A stretch of DNA of 64,000 nucleotides, from assembly GCF_001421765.1 (NCBI RefSeq), contig NZ_LMLA01000007.1:355-64354 (forward strand). The letters run 5' to 3'. The notes beneath the pieces are model-generated. The model did no database searches. It was not told the DNA's origin and saw nothing but the letters and a program-made list of their open reading frames with translations. Below are positions 7,250 through 16,502 of this stretch, piece after piece (positions within the stretch are counted from its first letter, which is position 1; each line of letters begins with the position of its first letter). Position numbers and translations under genes: made by a program. The stretch is from Sphingomonas sp. Leaf32 (GTDB taxonomy: Bacteria > Pseudomonadota > Alphaproteobacteria > Sphingomonadales > Sphingomonadaceae).

Positions 7250-9640
7250 ATGACTGGCCTTCGTTCGACGATGGTTACCGCGCTGCGTTGTCATGCCGCG
7301 ATCGGTGCCTTGACAATTGCCGCCATCCCCGCCGCCGCCGCGGCACAGGACGCCCCGCCTGCCGCCACCGAACCGGACGATGGGGAAATCATCGTCACCG
7401 CCCGCCGCCGAGAGGAAAGTCTTCAGGACACGCCGGTCGCCATTTCGGCGTTCAGTTCGGAAATGCTCGACCAGCGCCAGATCGTGCAGACGCAGGACCT
7501 TGAGCGCATCACCCCCAGCCTCCAGTTCAAGCCCGCCGGGCAGTTGTCGGGCAACAGCGCGGCGTCGGTCGTGTTCATCCGCGGCGTGGGACAGGTCGAT
7601 CCGACCGCCGCCGTCGATCCGGGCGTCGGCATCTATCTCGACGAAGTATATCTCGGCCGTGCGGTCGGCGGTGCGATCGATTTCGGCGACATCGACGGGG
7701 TGGAGGTGCTGCGCGGGCCGCAGGGTACGTTGTTCGGCCGCAACACCATCGGCGGCGCGATCCTGGTCCGCACCCGCCAGCCGCAAATGGGCAAGACCAG
7801 CGTCCGCGCCCGGCTGCGCGTCGGCGATTACAACTTACGCGAAGGGTTCGCGGCGGTGAACGTGCCGCTGGGCGAGACGCTGGCCGCGCGGGTGTCGGGC
7901 GGGTTTCGCCGACGCGACGGCTATGTCATCCGCGCGTTCGACGGCCTCGATCTCGGCAACGAGAATGGCTATTCGTTAAACGGCGCGCTGAAATGGGAAC
8001 CGTCGAGCCAGTTCGACCTGTTCCTGCGCGCCGATTATTCGCGCCGCGACGAACATGGCGCACCCTTCGTGCTGGCCGGGGTCAACGAACAGGCGCCGGT
8101 CGCGGCGATCGCCAGCGTTGCCGCCGGCTGCCCCGGTGCGACCATCCCCTTCGCCCCGATCGCGCCGGGCGACCGCCGCTTCGGCGCGCCCAACGTGCCG
8201 CTCATCAACGATGCGCGCTGCGCCAACGACCTGCAGGCGAAGGGCGATTTCGTGAACGGCGGCAATGCGCCGGTGATGAGCATGTCGGAGGTATGGGGCG
8301 TCGCCGGCACCGCCAATATCCACCTGACCGAACAGGCGCTGGTGAAGCTTATCACCGCCTATCGCGAAACCAGCTCGCGCGGCATTCGCGACGCCGACAA
8401 CACCCCGCTGACCCTCATCACCACCGATGTCGGGTCGCAATCGGCGCAGTTCAGCCAGGAGGTCCAGCTCCAGCTCGACTTCGGCAAGGTGAACGGCATT
8501 CTCGGCGGCTATTATTTCAACGAATCCACCGACGAGCGCGCGACGGTCTTCCTCGCCTTTCCACCGTCGCCGCCGGTGATCCGCTCGCTGCTGGCCGGCG
8601 GTCCCGGCAGCCGCGACCTCCAGGTTTCGCGCCTGAAGACCAATTCGGTCGCGCTGTTCGGCGAGGTCAGCTGGTCGCCGACCGAGCGGCTGGAGCTGAG
8701 CGGTGGCCTGCGCTACACCTCCGATCGCAAATATTATCAGGGAACGGTGCTGAACCTGTTCCCCGCGACCCAGGGCGACCCCAATCCGCTGCCGACGCTG
8801 GCGACCACGCAGGGCGGCCCGCTGTTCATCTTCCCCCGCCCGTTCCAGCGCGATTTCGCCGCACTCACAGGCTCTGCCAGCGTGCAATATCGATGGAGCG
8901 GCGCGATCAGCACCTATGCGTCCTATGCCAAGAGCTTCAAGTCGGGCGGCTTCAACACCCGCTACAACGCCGCGACCGCCGACAATCTGCCGGTGCCGTT
9001 CTCGGACGAAAGCGTCACCAGCTACGAAGTCGGCGTGAAGACCAATATCGGTCGCCTGCGCCTCAACCTCGCCGCGTTCCAGGCGGAATATCAGGACATC
9101 CAGCTGATTTTCCGCCAGGGCGTGGTGCCGCTCCTCTTCAACGCCGGCGAAGCGCGCATCCGCGGGTTCGAGGCGGAGGCGAGCTGGCGCGCGCCATGGG
9201 GCCTGACGGTCGATGGCGGCTTGAGCGTGCTCAAGGACAAGATCAAGAGCATCACCCCGATCCCCGGTGCCACCGCCACCGTGACGCCGAACGACGACCT
9301 GCCCTTCACCCCCGACCTGCAAGCCAATCTCGGCCTGTCGTACAAGATCGAACTGGGGAACGGCATGACGCTGACCCCGCGCGTCGATGGCAGCTATACG
9401 TCGAAGATCACCTTCATCACCGGCAGCATTCCGTTGATCGAGGAGGATGGCTATTTCGTCGGCAACGGATCGGTGGGCCTGAAGCTGGCCAACGGCATCG
9501 AGATCAGCGCGGGGGTCAACAACATCCTCGACCAACGCTATCTGATTCAGGGAAACGCCTCGCTCGCGACGCTCGGCTATGCGGAGCGCATCTTCGCCCG
9601 CCCGCGCAACTGGTTCGCGCAATTGTCGACGTCGTTCTGA
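7250..9640 (+). CDS. TonB-dependent outer-membrane receptor, ferulate cluster
   Basis: 796-aa outer-membrane receptor. The signal peptide spans about residues 1-33 (ending AAAAAQ). A TonB-box-like GEIIVTARRREESLQDTPVAIS follows, then a plug with VFIRGVGQ and VEVLRGPQGTLFGRNTIGGA, and a 22-strand barrel ending in Phe (WFAQLSTSF). The VTARRREESLQDTPVAISA and LFGRN patterns are typical of the large sphingomonad receptor class used for aromatic or plant-derived substrates. It is the last gene of the cluster, 230 bases after ferA, with its own upstream region (TTGACA at 7177-7182 but no clear -10). Import of ferulate or lignin-derived aromatics is inferred from position only; siderophore uptake cannot be excluded. 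Confidence 0.85.
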   Translation: MTGLRSTMVTALRCHAAIGALTIAAIPAAAAAQDAPPAATEPDDGEIIVTARRREESLQDTPVAISAFSSEMLDQRQIVQTQDLERITPSLQFKPAGQLSGNSAASVVFIRGVGQVDPTAAVDPGVGIYLDEVYLGRAVGGAIDFGDIDGVEVLRGPQGTLFGRNTIGGAILVRTRQPQMGKTSVRARLRVGDYNLREGFAAVNVPLGETLAARVSGGFRRRDGYVIRAFDGLDLGNENGYSLNGALKWEPSSQFDLFLRADYSRRDEHGAPFVLAGVNEQAPVAAIASVAAGCPGATIPFAPIAPGDRRFGAPNVPLINDARCANDLQAKGDFVNGGNAPVMSMSEVWGVAGTANIHLTEQALVKLITAYRETSSRGIRDADNTPLTLITTDVGSQSAQFSQEVQLQLDFGKVNGILGGYYFNESTDERATVFLAFPPSPPVIRSLLAGGPGSRDLQVSRLKTNSVALFGEVSWSPTERLELSGGLRYTSDRKYYQGTVLNLFPATQGDPNPLPTLATTQGGPLFIFPRPFQRDFAALTGSASVQYRWSGAISTYASYAKSFKSGGFNTRYNAATADNLPVPFSDESVTSYEVGVKTNIGRLRLNLAAFQAEYQDIQLIFRQGVVPLLFNAGEARIRGFEAEASWRAPWGLTVDGGLSVLKDKIKSITPIPGATATVTPNDDLPFTPDLQANLGLSYKIELGNGMTLTPRVDGSYTSKITFITGSIPLIEEDGYFVGNGSVGLKLANGIEISAGVNNILDQRYLIQGNASLATLGYAERIFARPRNWFAQLSTSF

Positions 9641-9680
9641 TCGAGGGGCGGCGGGGGCACGGTAACGGTTGCCCCTGTCC

Positions 9681-9762
9681 GTCACCCCGGGCTTGACCCG
9701 GGGTCCCGCTTCTTCTTCTGCGGCGGTTAAGAAGCGGGACCCCGGGTCAAGCCCGGGGTGAC
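9681..9762. repeat. Perfect 34-bp inverted repeat hairpin
   Basis: Left arm 9681-9714 (beginning GTCACCCCGGGCTTGACCCG) and right arm 9729-9762 are exact reverse complements around a 14-base loop. This is the intact form of the element at 7045-7129; a half copy is at about 58656-58690. It lies between two co-directional genes, 41 bases after the receptor stop. Confidence 0.9.
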
Positions 9763-9854
9763 AGGAAGGGGGCGGACTTCCGTGCCATATCCACCGCGCT
9801 TGTCACGCCCCACGAAACGCGCCTAGTCGTCGGACAGATCAAGCGGAGCGCATC

Positions 9855-11444
9855 TTGTCCCACGACCCTGCCCAGAGCGACATCCTCATCATCGGGTCGG
9901 GGGCCGCCGGCCTGACCGCCGCGTTGCACCTGGCCGAACGGTTCCGCGTGACGGTGCTGGCCAAGGGGGCGCTGAACGAAGGGTCGACGGCGTGGGCGCA
10001 GGGCGGGATCGCCGCCGTGCTGGAACCCGGTGACACGTTCGAGAACCATGTCGAGGACACGATGGTCGCGGGCGCCGGGCTGAACGACCGCGCGATCGTC
10101 GAGTTCGTCGTGGAGGCCGCCCCCGCCGCGATCGAGCGGCTGGCGGCGCTGGGCGTGCCGTTCAACACCGACGGCGAAGCGCTGCACCTGACGCGCGAGG
10201 GCGGCCATTCGCACCGCCGCATCGTCCATGTCGACGACGCGACCGGCTGGGCGGTGCAGGAGGCGCTGATCCGCGCCGCCCGCGCCCATCCCAACATCAC
10301 CCTGCTGCCCGACATGGTCGCGGTCGACCTGGCGACCAGCCGACACGAGCAACGCTATTCGGGCGCGGGCAATGTGTGGGGCGTCTATGCCTTCAACCGC
10401 GCGACCGATCGGGTCGAGCTGTTCACCGCGCGCGCGACGATCCTCGCGACCGGCGGGGCGGGGCGGACCTATCTGTTCAGCACCGCGCCGCGCGGCGCGA
10501 CCGGCGACGGCATCGCGATGGCGTGGCGCGCGGGGTGCCGCGTGTCGAACATGGAGTTCATGCAATTCCACCCGACCTGCCTCTACAATCTGGAGGTCAA
10601 GAACTTCCTGATTACCGAAGCGGTGCGCGGGGAGGGGGGCAAGCTCATCAACCCCACGACGGGCAAGAATTTCATGCCCTATTACGACCCGCGTGCCGAA
10701 CTGGCCCCGCGCGACATCGTGGCACGGGCGATCGATGCGGAGATCAAGCGCTTCGGCCTCGATTACGTCCATCTCGACATCAGCCACATGGACCCGGCGT
10801 TCGTGCGCGGGCATTTCCCCAACATCCATGACAAGCTGCTGGGCCTCGGCATCGACATGACCCGCCAGCCGATCCCGGTGGTGCCGGCGCAGCATTATAC
10901 CTGTGGCGGGGTGGTGATCGACCGCGACGGGCGTACCGACCTGCCCGGCCTCTATGCGGTCGGCGAAGTGTCGCAATCGGGGCTGCACGGGGCGAACCGG
11001 CTGGCGTCCAACTCGCTGCTGGAATGTTTCGTGTTCGGCGAGGCGGCGGCGAAGGACATCGCCGCGCGCTGGGACGACCTGCCGCCGCCGCCCGCGATCC
11101 GGGGCTGGGACGAAAGCCGCGTGACCGATTCCGACGAGGAAGTGGTCATCAAGCAGAACTGGACCGAAATCCGCCGCTTCATGTGGAATTATGTCGGCAT
11201 TGTCCGCTCGACCAAGCGGCTGGAGCGCGCCCGCCACCGCATCGCGATGCTGACCGAGGAGGTGGCCGATTATTACGGCCATTTCCGCGTCACCGCCGAC
11301 CTGATCGAACTGCGCAACCTGTTGCAATCGGCCGACCTGATCGTGCGGTCGGCGCTCCGGCGGCAGGAGAGCCGGGGCTTGCACTATACGCTGGATTACC
11401 CCGAAACGGGGCGCCAGGCGATCGACACCATCCTCGTTCCCTGA
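9855..11444 (+). CDS. nadB: L-aspartate oxidase
   Basis: 529-aa flavoprotein that oxidises L-aspartate to iminoaspartate, the first step of de novo NAD synthesis, in the cytoplasm. The FAD-binding IIGSGAAGLTAAL is near residue 11; EGSTAWAQGGIAA, REGGHSHRRIVH, FMQFHPTCLY, VRGEGGKL, PAQHYTCGGV and GLHGANRLASNSLLE are in family order. The Arg/His-rich active-site region is complete and length is normal (about 530 aa). Start: TTG at 9855, six bases after GGAG (9845-9848); no ATG fits. nadA and nadC are not adjacent. Confidence 0.95.
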   Translation: MSHDPAQSDILIIGSGAAGLTAALHLAERFRVTVLAKGALNEGSTAWAQGGIAAVLEPGDTFENHVEDTMVAGAGLNDRAIVEFVVEAAPAAIERLAALGVPFNTDGEALHLTREGGHSHRRIVHVDDATGWAVQEALIRAARAHPNITLLPDMVAVDLATSRHEQRYSGAGNVWGVYAFNRATDRVELFTARATILATGGAGRTYLFSTAPRGATGDGIAMAWRAGCRVSNMEFMQFHPTCLYNLEVKNFLITEAVRGEGGKLINPTTGKNFMPYYDPRAELAPRDIVARAIDAEIKRFGLDYVHLDISHMDPAFVRGHFPNIHDKLLGLGIDMTRQPIPVVPAQHYTCGGVVIDRDGRTDLPGLYAVGEVSQSGLHGANRLASNSLLECFVFGEAAAKDIAARWDDLPPPPAIRGWDESRVTDSDEEVVIKQNWTEIRRFMWNYVGIVRSTKRLERARHRIAMLTEEVADYYGHFRVTADLIELRNLLQSADLIVRSALRRQESRGLHYTLDYPETGRQAIDTILVP

Positions 11445-11553
11445 AGCGCACCGCCATTCGTCGTCCCTGCGGGGGGATTCGTCGCAAGCGATCGCGTCCA
11501 CCCTGTTATGTTAACACACGGACAAGCATGGTTGCGGCAACTTGGCGGGTGAG

Positions 11554-12642
11554 ATGATCGCACAAATGTTGAATCGAATCGGGTCGCGCAACGCGGCACT
11601 GATGGCGGCGGTGGTTGCACTGGGTGGTGCCGGGCTGGCGACGCGGACGTTGCCCCCCGCCGCACAGGCCGCCGCCCCGCGCTATGCGGTGCCGGTGCCG
11701 CTCCCCGCGCAGACCCGGCCCGCGCCGCCGGCGCTCGTATCGGCGATCAACGCGCTGGGCGGCGGGTTCCAGGGCAAGGTTTCCATCGCGGTGCGCAGCA
11801 TCGACGACGGCTGGGTCGTGGGCCACGCCATGGACCAGCGGATGCCGCAGCAATCAGTCAGCAAATTGTGGGTCGCGCTGACCACGATGAACGCGATCGA
11901 CGAGGGCAAGCTGGCGCTGACCACCCCGGTCACCATCACCCGCAGCGACCTGACCCTGTTTCACCAGCCGATCGCCTATCTGATGAAGGACGGCGTGTTC
12001 AACACGACCGTCGGCGACCTGCTGCGCCGTGCGCTGACGATGAGCGACAATACGGCGAACGACAAGCTGCTGAACCTGGCGGGCGGGCCGGTCGCGGTGC
12101 GGGACTTCATCGCCAGCCGGGGCCTCGGCAATATCCGCTTTGGGCCGGGCGAGCGGCTGCTCCAGGCCCGGACCGCCGGCCTGCCGTGGAAGCAGGAATA
12201 TTCGCAGGGCAATGCCTTTGCGCAGGCGCGCGCCCGGCTCGACCCCAATGTCCGCCGTGCCGCCTATCAGGCCTATGTCGCCGATCCGCCCGACGGCGCG
12301 GGCGCGGGCGCCATCGCCGATGCGCTGGCCCGGCTGCACCACGGGATGCTGCTGACGCCGCAGTCGACCCAGTGGCTGCTCGACACGATGAGCCACACCC
12401 GCACCGGCCGCGCCCGCATCCGCGCCGCGCTGCCCGCCGGGTGGAGCGTCGCGCACAAGACCGGGACCGGACAGGATCTGGGCGGACGCACCGCGGGCTT
12501 CAACGACGTCGGCATCCTGACCGCGCCGGATGGCAAATCCTATGCCGTCGCGGTGATGATCGGCGACACGTCGCGCCCGGTGCAGGAACGCCAGCAACTG
12601 ATCCAGACGGTGGTGTCGTCGATCGTCGCGGTGCACGGCTAA
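11554..12642 (+). CDS. Class A beta-lactamase-like serine hydrolase, secreted
   Basis: 362-aa exported serine hydrolase of the class A beta-lactamase/penicillin-binding fold, with a hydrophobic export segment at about 16-34. The three fold motifs are present: S-V-S-K (101-104), S-D-N (164-166) and H-K-T-G (301-304). I do not see the omega-loop E-x-x-L-N motif that carries the deacylating Glu of true class A enzymes, so strong beta-lactam hydrolysis is doubtful; it may act on cell-wall peptides or be a weak lactamase. The start is uncertain: TTG 11542, ATG 11554 and ATG 11566 are all in frame. ATG 11554 is directly preceded by GGGTGAG. A PhyH-type gene begins 7 bases after the stop and is probably co-transcribed. 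Confidence 0.75.
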   Translation: MIAQMLNRIGSRNAALMAAVVALGGAGLATRTLPPAAQAAAPRYAVPVPLPAQTRPAPPALVSAINALGGGFQGKVSIAVRSIDDGWVVGHAMDQRMPQQSVSKLWVALTTMNAIDEGKLALTTPVTITRSDLTLFHQPIAYLMKDGVFNTTVGDLLRRALTMSDNTANDKLLNLAGGPVAVRDFIASRGLGNIRFGPGERLLQARTAGLPWKQEYSQGNAFAQARARLDPNVRRAAYQAYVADPPDGAGAGAIADALARLHHGMLLTPQSTQWLLDTMSHTRTGRARIRAALPAGWSVAHKTGTGQDLGGRTAGFNDVGILTAPDGKSYAVAVMIGDTSRPVQERQQLIQTVVSSIVAVHG

Positions 12643-12649
12643 ACCGATC

Positions 12650-13315
12650 GTGCCGCTCGGCTTCGCCGTCGATGGGGCGGAGCGGATCGACGGGGCGGTC
12701 ACCGCCGAACTGCCGGCGATCGACGCCGCGCTGGCCGATGTCCCACCCGATCGTGCCGGGGTGCGGATCGCCGGCAATGCGGCGCTGGCATCGTTGCTGG
12801 CCGCCGATGGCGCGATCGGTGCGAGTGCAGCCCGCGTTTTGGGAGAGGACTGTCGTCCGGTCCGGGCGGTCCTGTTCGACAAGAGCGCGGCGACCAACTG
12901 GGCGCTCGGCTGGCATCAGGACCGCACCATCTGCGTGCGCGAGCGCGTCGATACGCCCGGCTTCGGCCCATGGACGGTCAAGGCCGGCCTGCACCATGTC
13001 GAGCCGCCCTTCGCCCTGTTGGCGGCGATGGTGACGCTGCGGGTCCATCTCGACCCGGTCGGTGCGGACAATGCGCCGCTGCTGGTCGCACCCGGATCGC
13101 ACCGCGCGGGGCGGGTGCCGGTCGACACCGTTCCCGCCGTCGTACGGGCGCACGGGATCGCGGCGTGCCTGGCGGCGGCGGGCGATGTCTGGCTCTATGC
13201 CACGCCCATTCTCCACGCATCGGACGCTGCCGTCCGGCCGGCGCGGCGACGCGTGCTGCAGGTGGATTTCTCGGCGGCCTTGCTGCCGAACGGACTGGGG
13301 TGGGCAGGCGTCTAG
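12650..13315 (+). CDS. PhyH-family 2-oxoglutarate/Fe(II) dioxygenase-like protein
   Basis: 221-aa protein resembling phytanoyl-CoA dioxygenase (PhyH) family members. The iron-binding H-x-D is in LGWHQDRTIC (around residue 89-91) and the distal His in ILHASDAA (near 189); R-R-R-V-L-Q-V-D-F follows as the usual 2-oxoglutarate-binding Arg region. The substrate cannot be told; many such proteins hydroxylate small molecules. Start: GTG at 12650, seven bases after the upstream hydrolase, suggesting translational coupling. Confidence 0.7.
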   Translation: MPLGFAVDGAERIDGAVTAELPAIDAALADVPPDRAGVRIAGNAALASLLAADGAIGASAARVLGEDCRPVRAVLFDKSAATNWALGWHQDRTICVRERVDTPGFGPWTVKAGLHHVEPPFALLAAMVTLRVHLDPVGADNAPLLVAPGSHRAGRVPVDTVPAVVRAHGIAACLAAAGDVWLYATPILHASDAAVRPARRRVLQVDFSAALLPNGLGWAGV

Positions 13316-13321
13316 GGCGCC

Positions 13322-13495
13322 CTACCGCTTCGCCAGCAACCGCGGCGCGACGCCCGTGTCGGTAATCACCACCGGCACGATGCCGCCATCGGCGCGGAAC
13401 GTCAGCCGGTCGATCGCGACCTCGCGGTGGTTGCCGTCGGTTTTGGTCAGCGGGCGGCGGTCGATCCTCAGGTCAGCGATAATCGGCGATCGCAT
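13322..13495 (-). pseudogene. Possible GH43 glycosidase C-terminal fragment
   Basis: 57 codons read on the minus strand contain HREVAIDRLTFRADGGIVPV, which resembles the extreme C-terminus of family 43 glycosidases (pattern R-x-V-x-x-D-x-L-x-F-N-A-D-G-x-I). The frame overlaps the last codons of the HAD gene in another phase, has no ribosome-binding site and no catalytic part, so it is best read as a 3' remnant of a lost gene. The family match is from memory of the motif and is uncertain. Confidence 0.4.
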
Positions 13496-14075
13496 AGGTC
13501 CCTTCCTCCGCCCCCACGCGCGGGCCGACGATCGCGACCGCCGCTCCCGCCGCCTTGCCCGCCGCGACCCCGGCGGGTGAATCCTCGAACACCAGGCAGT
13601 CCTCGACCGCGACGCCCAGCCGGTCGGCGGCGAGGCGGAAGCCCTGCGGATCGGGCTTGCCGTTCGTCACGTCCTCGGCCGTGATGAACACCTGCGGGAT
13701 CGGCAGGTCGATCGCGCGCAGCCGCACCTCGGCCAGGTCGCGCGGCGCGGAGGTGACGATCGCCCAGTCGCCCGGCGCCAGCCCCGCGATCAGCGCATGG
13801 ATGCCGTCGATCGCGACGACGCCGTCGACATCCTCCAGTTCGGCCGCGTTCAGCCATGCGGCTTCGGCATCGACATCCATGCCGGCCGTGGCGAAGCGGC
13901 GGACGGTATCCTCACCCCGCACGCCGTGACACACCGCGATCAGCTCTTCGGCATCGATGCCGTGCCGCTCGCACCAGCGCCGCCAGACGCGCTCCACCGC
14001 TGCGCTGGAATCGAGCAGCGTCCCGTCCATGTCGAACAGGAAGGCGGCGTAGTGGGTGTTGCGGAACGATGGCAT
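13473..14075 (-). CDS. HAD-superfamily phosphatase (subfamily IA)
   Basis: 200-aa cytoplasmic HAD hydrolase. Motif I DMDGTLLDSS lies at about 15-24 (nucleophile and acid Asp), motif II is IVTSAP (about 105-110), motif III Lys is in NGKPDPQGF and motif IV in LVFEDSPAGV. The small alpha-helical cap between motifs I and II and the overall length fit the phosphoglycolate phosphatase/beta-phosphoglucomutase/sugar-phosphatase group. DGTLLDS and the GKPDPQGF pattern lean towards a sugar phosphatase, but the substrate is not determinable. It stands alone between the PhyH gene (convergent) and purH. Confidence 0.85.
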   Translation of the reverse strand: MPSFRNTHYAAFLFDMDGTLLDSSAAVERVWRRWCERHGIDAEELIAVCHGVRGEDTVRRFATAGMDVDAEAAWLNAAELEDVDGVVAIDGIHALIAGLAPGDWAIVTSAPRDLAEVRLRAIDLPIPQVFITAEDVTNGKPDPQGFRLAADRLGVAVEDCLVFEDSPAGVAAGKAAGAAVAIVGPRVGAEEGTYAIADYR

Positions 14076-14128
14076 GGGGTGGTCGTACCGGGTGGGGCCG
14101 GGGGAGGCAAACTCCGCTTCACCATAAA

Positions 14129-14213
14129 CGTCGCCCCAGCGAAGGCTGGGGCCTCACGCGGCTCCTGTCACGTACAACAACCGCAAGATCCCAGCCTTCG
14201 CTGGGATGACGTC
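14129..14213. repeat. Hairpin pair downstream of purH
   Basis: Two short palindromes, GCCCCAGCGAAGGCTGGGGC and ATCCCAGCCTTCGCTGGGAT, lie 19-100 bases past the purH stop in a REP-like arrangement and could end purH transcription. Relatives lie at 17303-17323, 26416-26437, 40126-40155, 50221-50248 and 63306-63593. Confidence 0.6.
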
Positions 14214-14232
14214 TCGCTCGGGATCGATCCCC

Positions 14233-15822
14233 TCAATGCCGGAAGTGGCGCATCCCGGTGAACACCATCGCCAGTCCGGCTTCGTCCGCCGCCGCGATGA
14301 CCTCCTCGTCGCGGATCGATCCGCCCGGCTGGATCACCGCCGTCGCGCCTGCCTCGACCGCAGCCAGCAGGCCGTCGGCGAAGGGGAAGAAGGCGTCCGA
14401 TGCGACCGCCGACCCGATGGTGCGTGCCTGCGCCCAGCCAGCCTTGTCCGCCGCGTCCTTCGCCTTCCACGCGGCGATGCGCGCGGATTCCAGCCGGTTC
14501 ATCTGCCCGGCGCCGATGCCCGCCGTGCTGCCGTCCTTGGCATAGACGATCGCGTTCGACTTCACATGCTTGGCGACGGTCCAGGCAAAGCGGCAATCGG
14601 CCAGCTCCTGTGTCGTAGGCTGGCGCTTGGTCACGACCTTCAGCTCGACCTGGCCCAGATTGCCGCCGTCGCGCGACTGCACCAGCAGCCCGCCGGCGAT
14701 GCTCTTGACCATCAGCCCGCCGCGCGCCGGATCGGGCAGGTCGCCGGTCAGCAGCAGGCGCAGGTTCTTTTTCGCGGCGAACACCGCCTTCGCCTCGTCA
14801 TCGGCCGACGGGGCGGCGACGACTTCGGTGAAGATACCGCTGATCGCACGCGCGGTTTCGCCGTCGAGCGGACGGTTGACGGCGATGATGCCGCCGAACG
14901 CCGACACGCTGTCGCAGGCGAGCGCCGCCTGATACGCTTCGATCAGCGTTGCACCGGTGGCGACGCCGCAGGGATTGGCGTGCTTGACGATGACGACGGT
15001 CGGCGGCCCGTCGCGAAACTCGCTGACCAGCTCCAGCGCGGCATCGGCGTCGTTATAGTTGTTGTAGCTCAGCGCCTTGCCCTGCACCTGCTCCGCCTGT
15101 GCGATGCCACGTGCCGCCGGCCCGCGCGGGATGTAGAGCGACGCCGACTGGTGCGGGTTCTCGCCATAGCGCAGTTCCGCGCCGCGCGTGAAGGCGAGGG
15201 GGAGGGTGTCGGGGAAAATCTGCCCCTGATCGGCAAAGGCGAACCACTGCGTGATCGCCGAGTCATAGGCAGCGGTCGCGGCATAGGCCTTGGCGGCGAA
15301 GCGGCGGCGGGTGGCGAGCGTCGTCGCACCGCCGGTTTCGGCCAGCTCGGCGATCAGCGCGGCATAGTCGGCCGGATCGGTGACGATCGCCACCGCATCA
15401 TGGTTCTTGGCGGCGGAGCGCACCATCGACGGGCCGCCGATGTCGATATTCTCGATGATCGTGTCGCGGTCGGCGCCCTTGGCCACGGTCGCTTCGAACG
15501 GATAGAGGTTCACGACGACGATATCGATCGCGCCGATGGCATGTTCGTCCATCGACGCGACGTGCTGCGGATTGTCGCGCACCGCCAGCAGCCCGCCATG
15601 GACCACCGGGTGCAGCGTCTTGACCCGCCCGTCCATCATTTCAGGGAACCCGGTCAGCTCCGAAATATCGCGGACGGTAAGGCCCGCGTCGCGCAGCGTG
15701 GCAGCGGTGCCGCCGGTGGAAACCAGCTCGACGCCATGGCTGGCAAGGGCGGTGGCGAGGTCGACGATGCCGCTCTTGTCGGAAACCGAGAGGAGCGCGC
15801 GCTGTGCGGTGACATGATCCAT
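14233..15822 (-). CDS. purH: Bifunctional AICAR transformylase/IMP cyclohydrolase
   Basis: 529-aa enzyme for the last two steps of IMP synthesis. The N-terminal MGS-like IMP cyclohydrolase domain (about 1-190) begins [15 protein letters not shown] and contains [13 protein letters not shown] and [15 protein letters not shown]. The C-terminal AICAR transformylase domain includes [26 protein letters not shown] (the conserved Lys-His pair), [12 protein letters not shown] and DAFFPFADG. Start: ATG at 15822 ([11 protein letters not shown]); a longer frame to 16113 is not conserved and is rejected. In relatives purH follows rsmB, rpe and a heparinase gene; here three other genes separate it from the heparinase gene. 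Confidence 0.96.
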   Translation of the reverse strand: MDHVTAQRALLSVSDKSGIVDLATALASHGVELVSTGGTAATLRDAGLTVRDISELTGFPEMMDGRVKTLHPVVHGGLLAVRDNPQHVASMDEHAIGAIDIVVVNLYPFEATVAKGADRDTIIENIDIGGPSMVRSAAKNHDAVAIVTDPADYAALIAELAETGGATTLATRRRFAAKAYAATAAYDSAITQWFAFADQGQIFPDTLPLAFTRGAELRYGENPHQSASLYIPRGPAARGIAQAEQVQGKALSYNNYNDADAALELVSEFRDGPPTVVIVKHANPCGVATGATLIEAYQAALACDSVSAFGGIIAVNRPLDGETARAISGIFTEVVAAPSADDEAKAVFAAKKNLRLLLTGDLPDPARGGLMVKSIAGGLLVQSRDGGNLGQVELKVVTKRQPTTQELADCRFAWTVAKHVKSNAIVYAKDGSTAGIGAGQMNRLESARIAAWKAKDAADKAGWAQARTIGSAVASDAFFPFADGLLAAVEAGATAVIQPGGSIRDEEVIAAADEAGLAMVFTGMRHFRH

Positions 15823-15952
15823 GGCCGCGCCCTTTCGCGCGAATGCGGCGGCGGGGCAAGGGGGCGTGGGTTGCGACCTTTGGCGGTTGGGAGCGGCCGG
15901 CTCGTCCGCTATCGTCCGGCGGGCAGAACCGCCGCGGATGGAGAGATTCGGA

Positions 15953-16426
15953 ATGCGTCTATACGGCCTGCCGTACATCATTTCGGCCCTGCTGGCCGGC
16001 TGTTTTCCGTCGTCGAACGCGGTGGATGCGCAGGTCAGGTCCGCGCAGCGGGCTTCGATATTCAGGGCGACGGCGACTTGGCGGCTTTCGGCGGCGAACT
16101 GGTCCAGGTCCACGCCGGCGATGCGCGATGCCGCCTATCGGTTCTGCATCGCGCGTCATGGCGCGGACAGCACCTGTTTCCACGAACAGGATTATTCGCT
16201 GATCGCAGCCAATCACGCGGAAACGAATGCCCGCCGCGCCGTTCGCAGCAAGTCCGACGCTTCTTTTTTCGATGCCATCCGATCCCGGCCGGAGGCATTT
16301 GACGAGGCCCGACGCTATTGCTTCTCGGTCTATCGCGACGCCGGCGCGCAGGACGCGCGGATGCTCGGCCCGTGTCTGTCCAGCGCGACCGGGTCGGATT
16401 TCTTCTCGATCATACCGGTCTCCTGA
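15953..16426 (+). CDS. Putative lipoprotein, unknown function
   Basis: 157-aa protein with a lipoprotein signal: [17 protein letters not shown], where LLAGC is a good lipobox, so attachment to the periplasmic face of a membrane is expected. The mature part has four further cysteines (YRFC, DSTCFH, RRYCFS, GPCLSS) that could form two disulfides. I recognise no domain. Start ATG follows GGAGAG (7-base gap). It diverges from purH with about 130 bases between the two starts, and is followed by an SDR gene 76 bases later. Confidence 0.6.
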   Translation: MRLYGLPYIISALLAGCFPSSNAVDAQVRSAQRASIFRATATWRLSAANWSRSTPAMRDAAYRFCIARHGADSTCFHEQDYSLIAANHAETNARRAVRSKSDASFFDAIRSRPEAFDEARRYCFSVYRDAGAQDARMLGPCLSSATGSDFFSIIPVS

Positions 16427-16502
16427 CAACAACCGCGCATCGGGTGGCATCGGCACAATGAAACGCGCTGCCGCACGGTATGTTCGGAAAGGAGACTCTG
16501 TC

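Noticed and set aside
15823-16113. 97-residue N-terminal extension of purH
   Set aside because: Unconserved, antisense to the lipoprotein gene; [11 protein letters not shown] is the family-like start.
14206-16302. 698-codon plus-strand frame opposite purH
   Set aside because: Antisense shadow; purH motifs are complete on the other strand.
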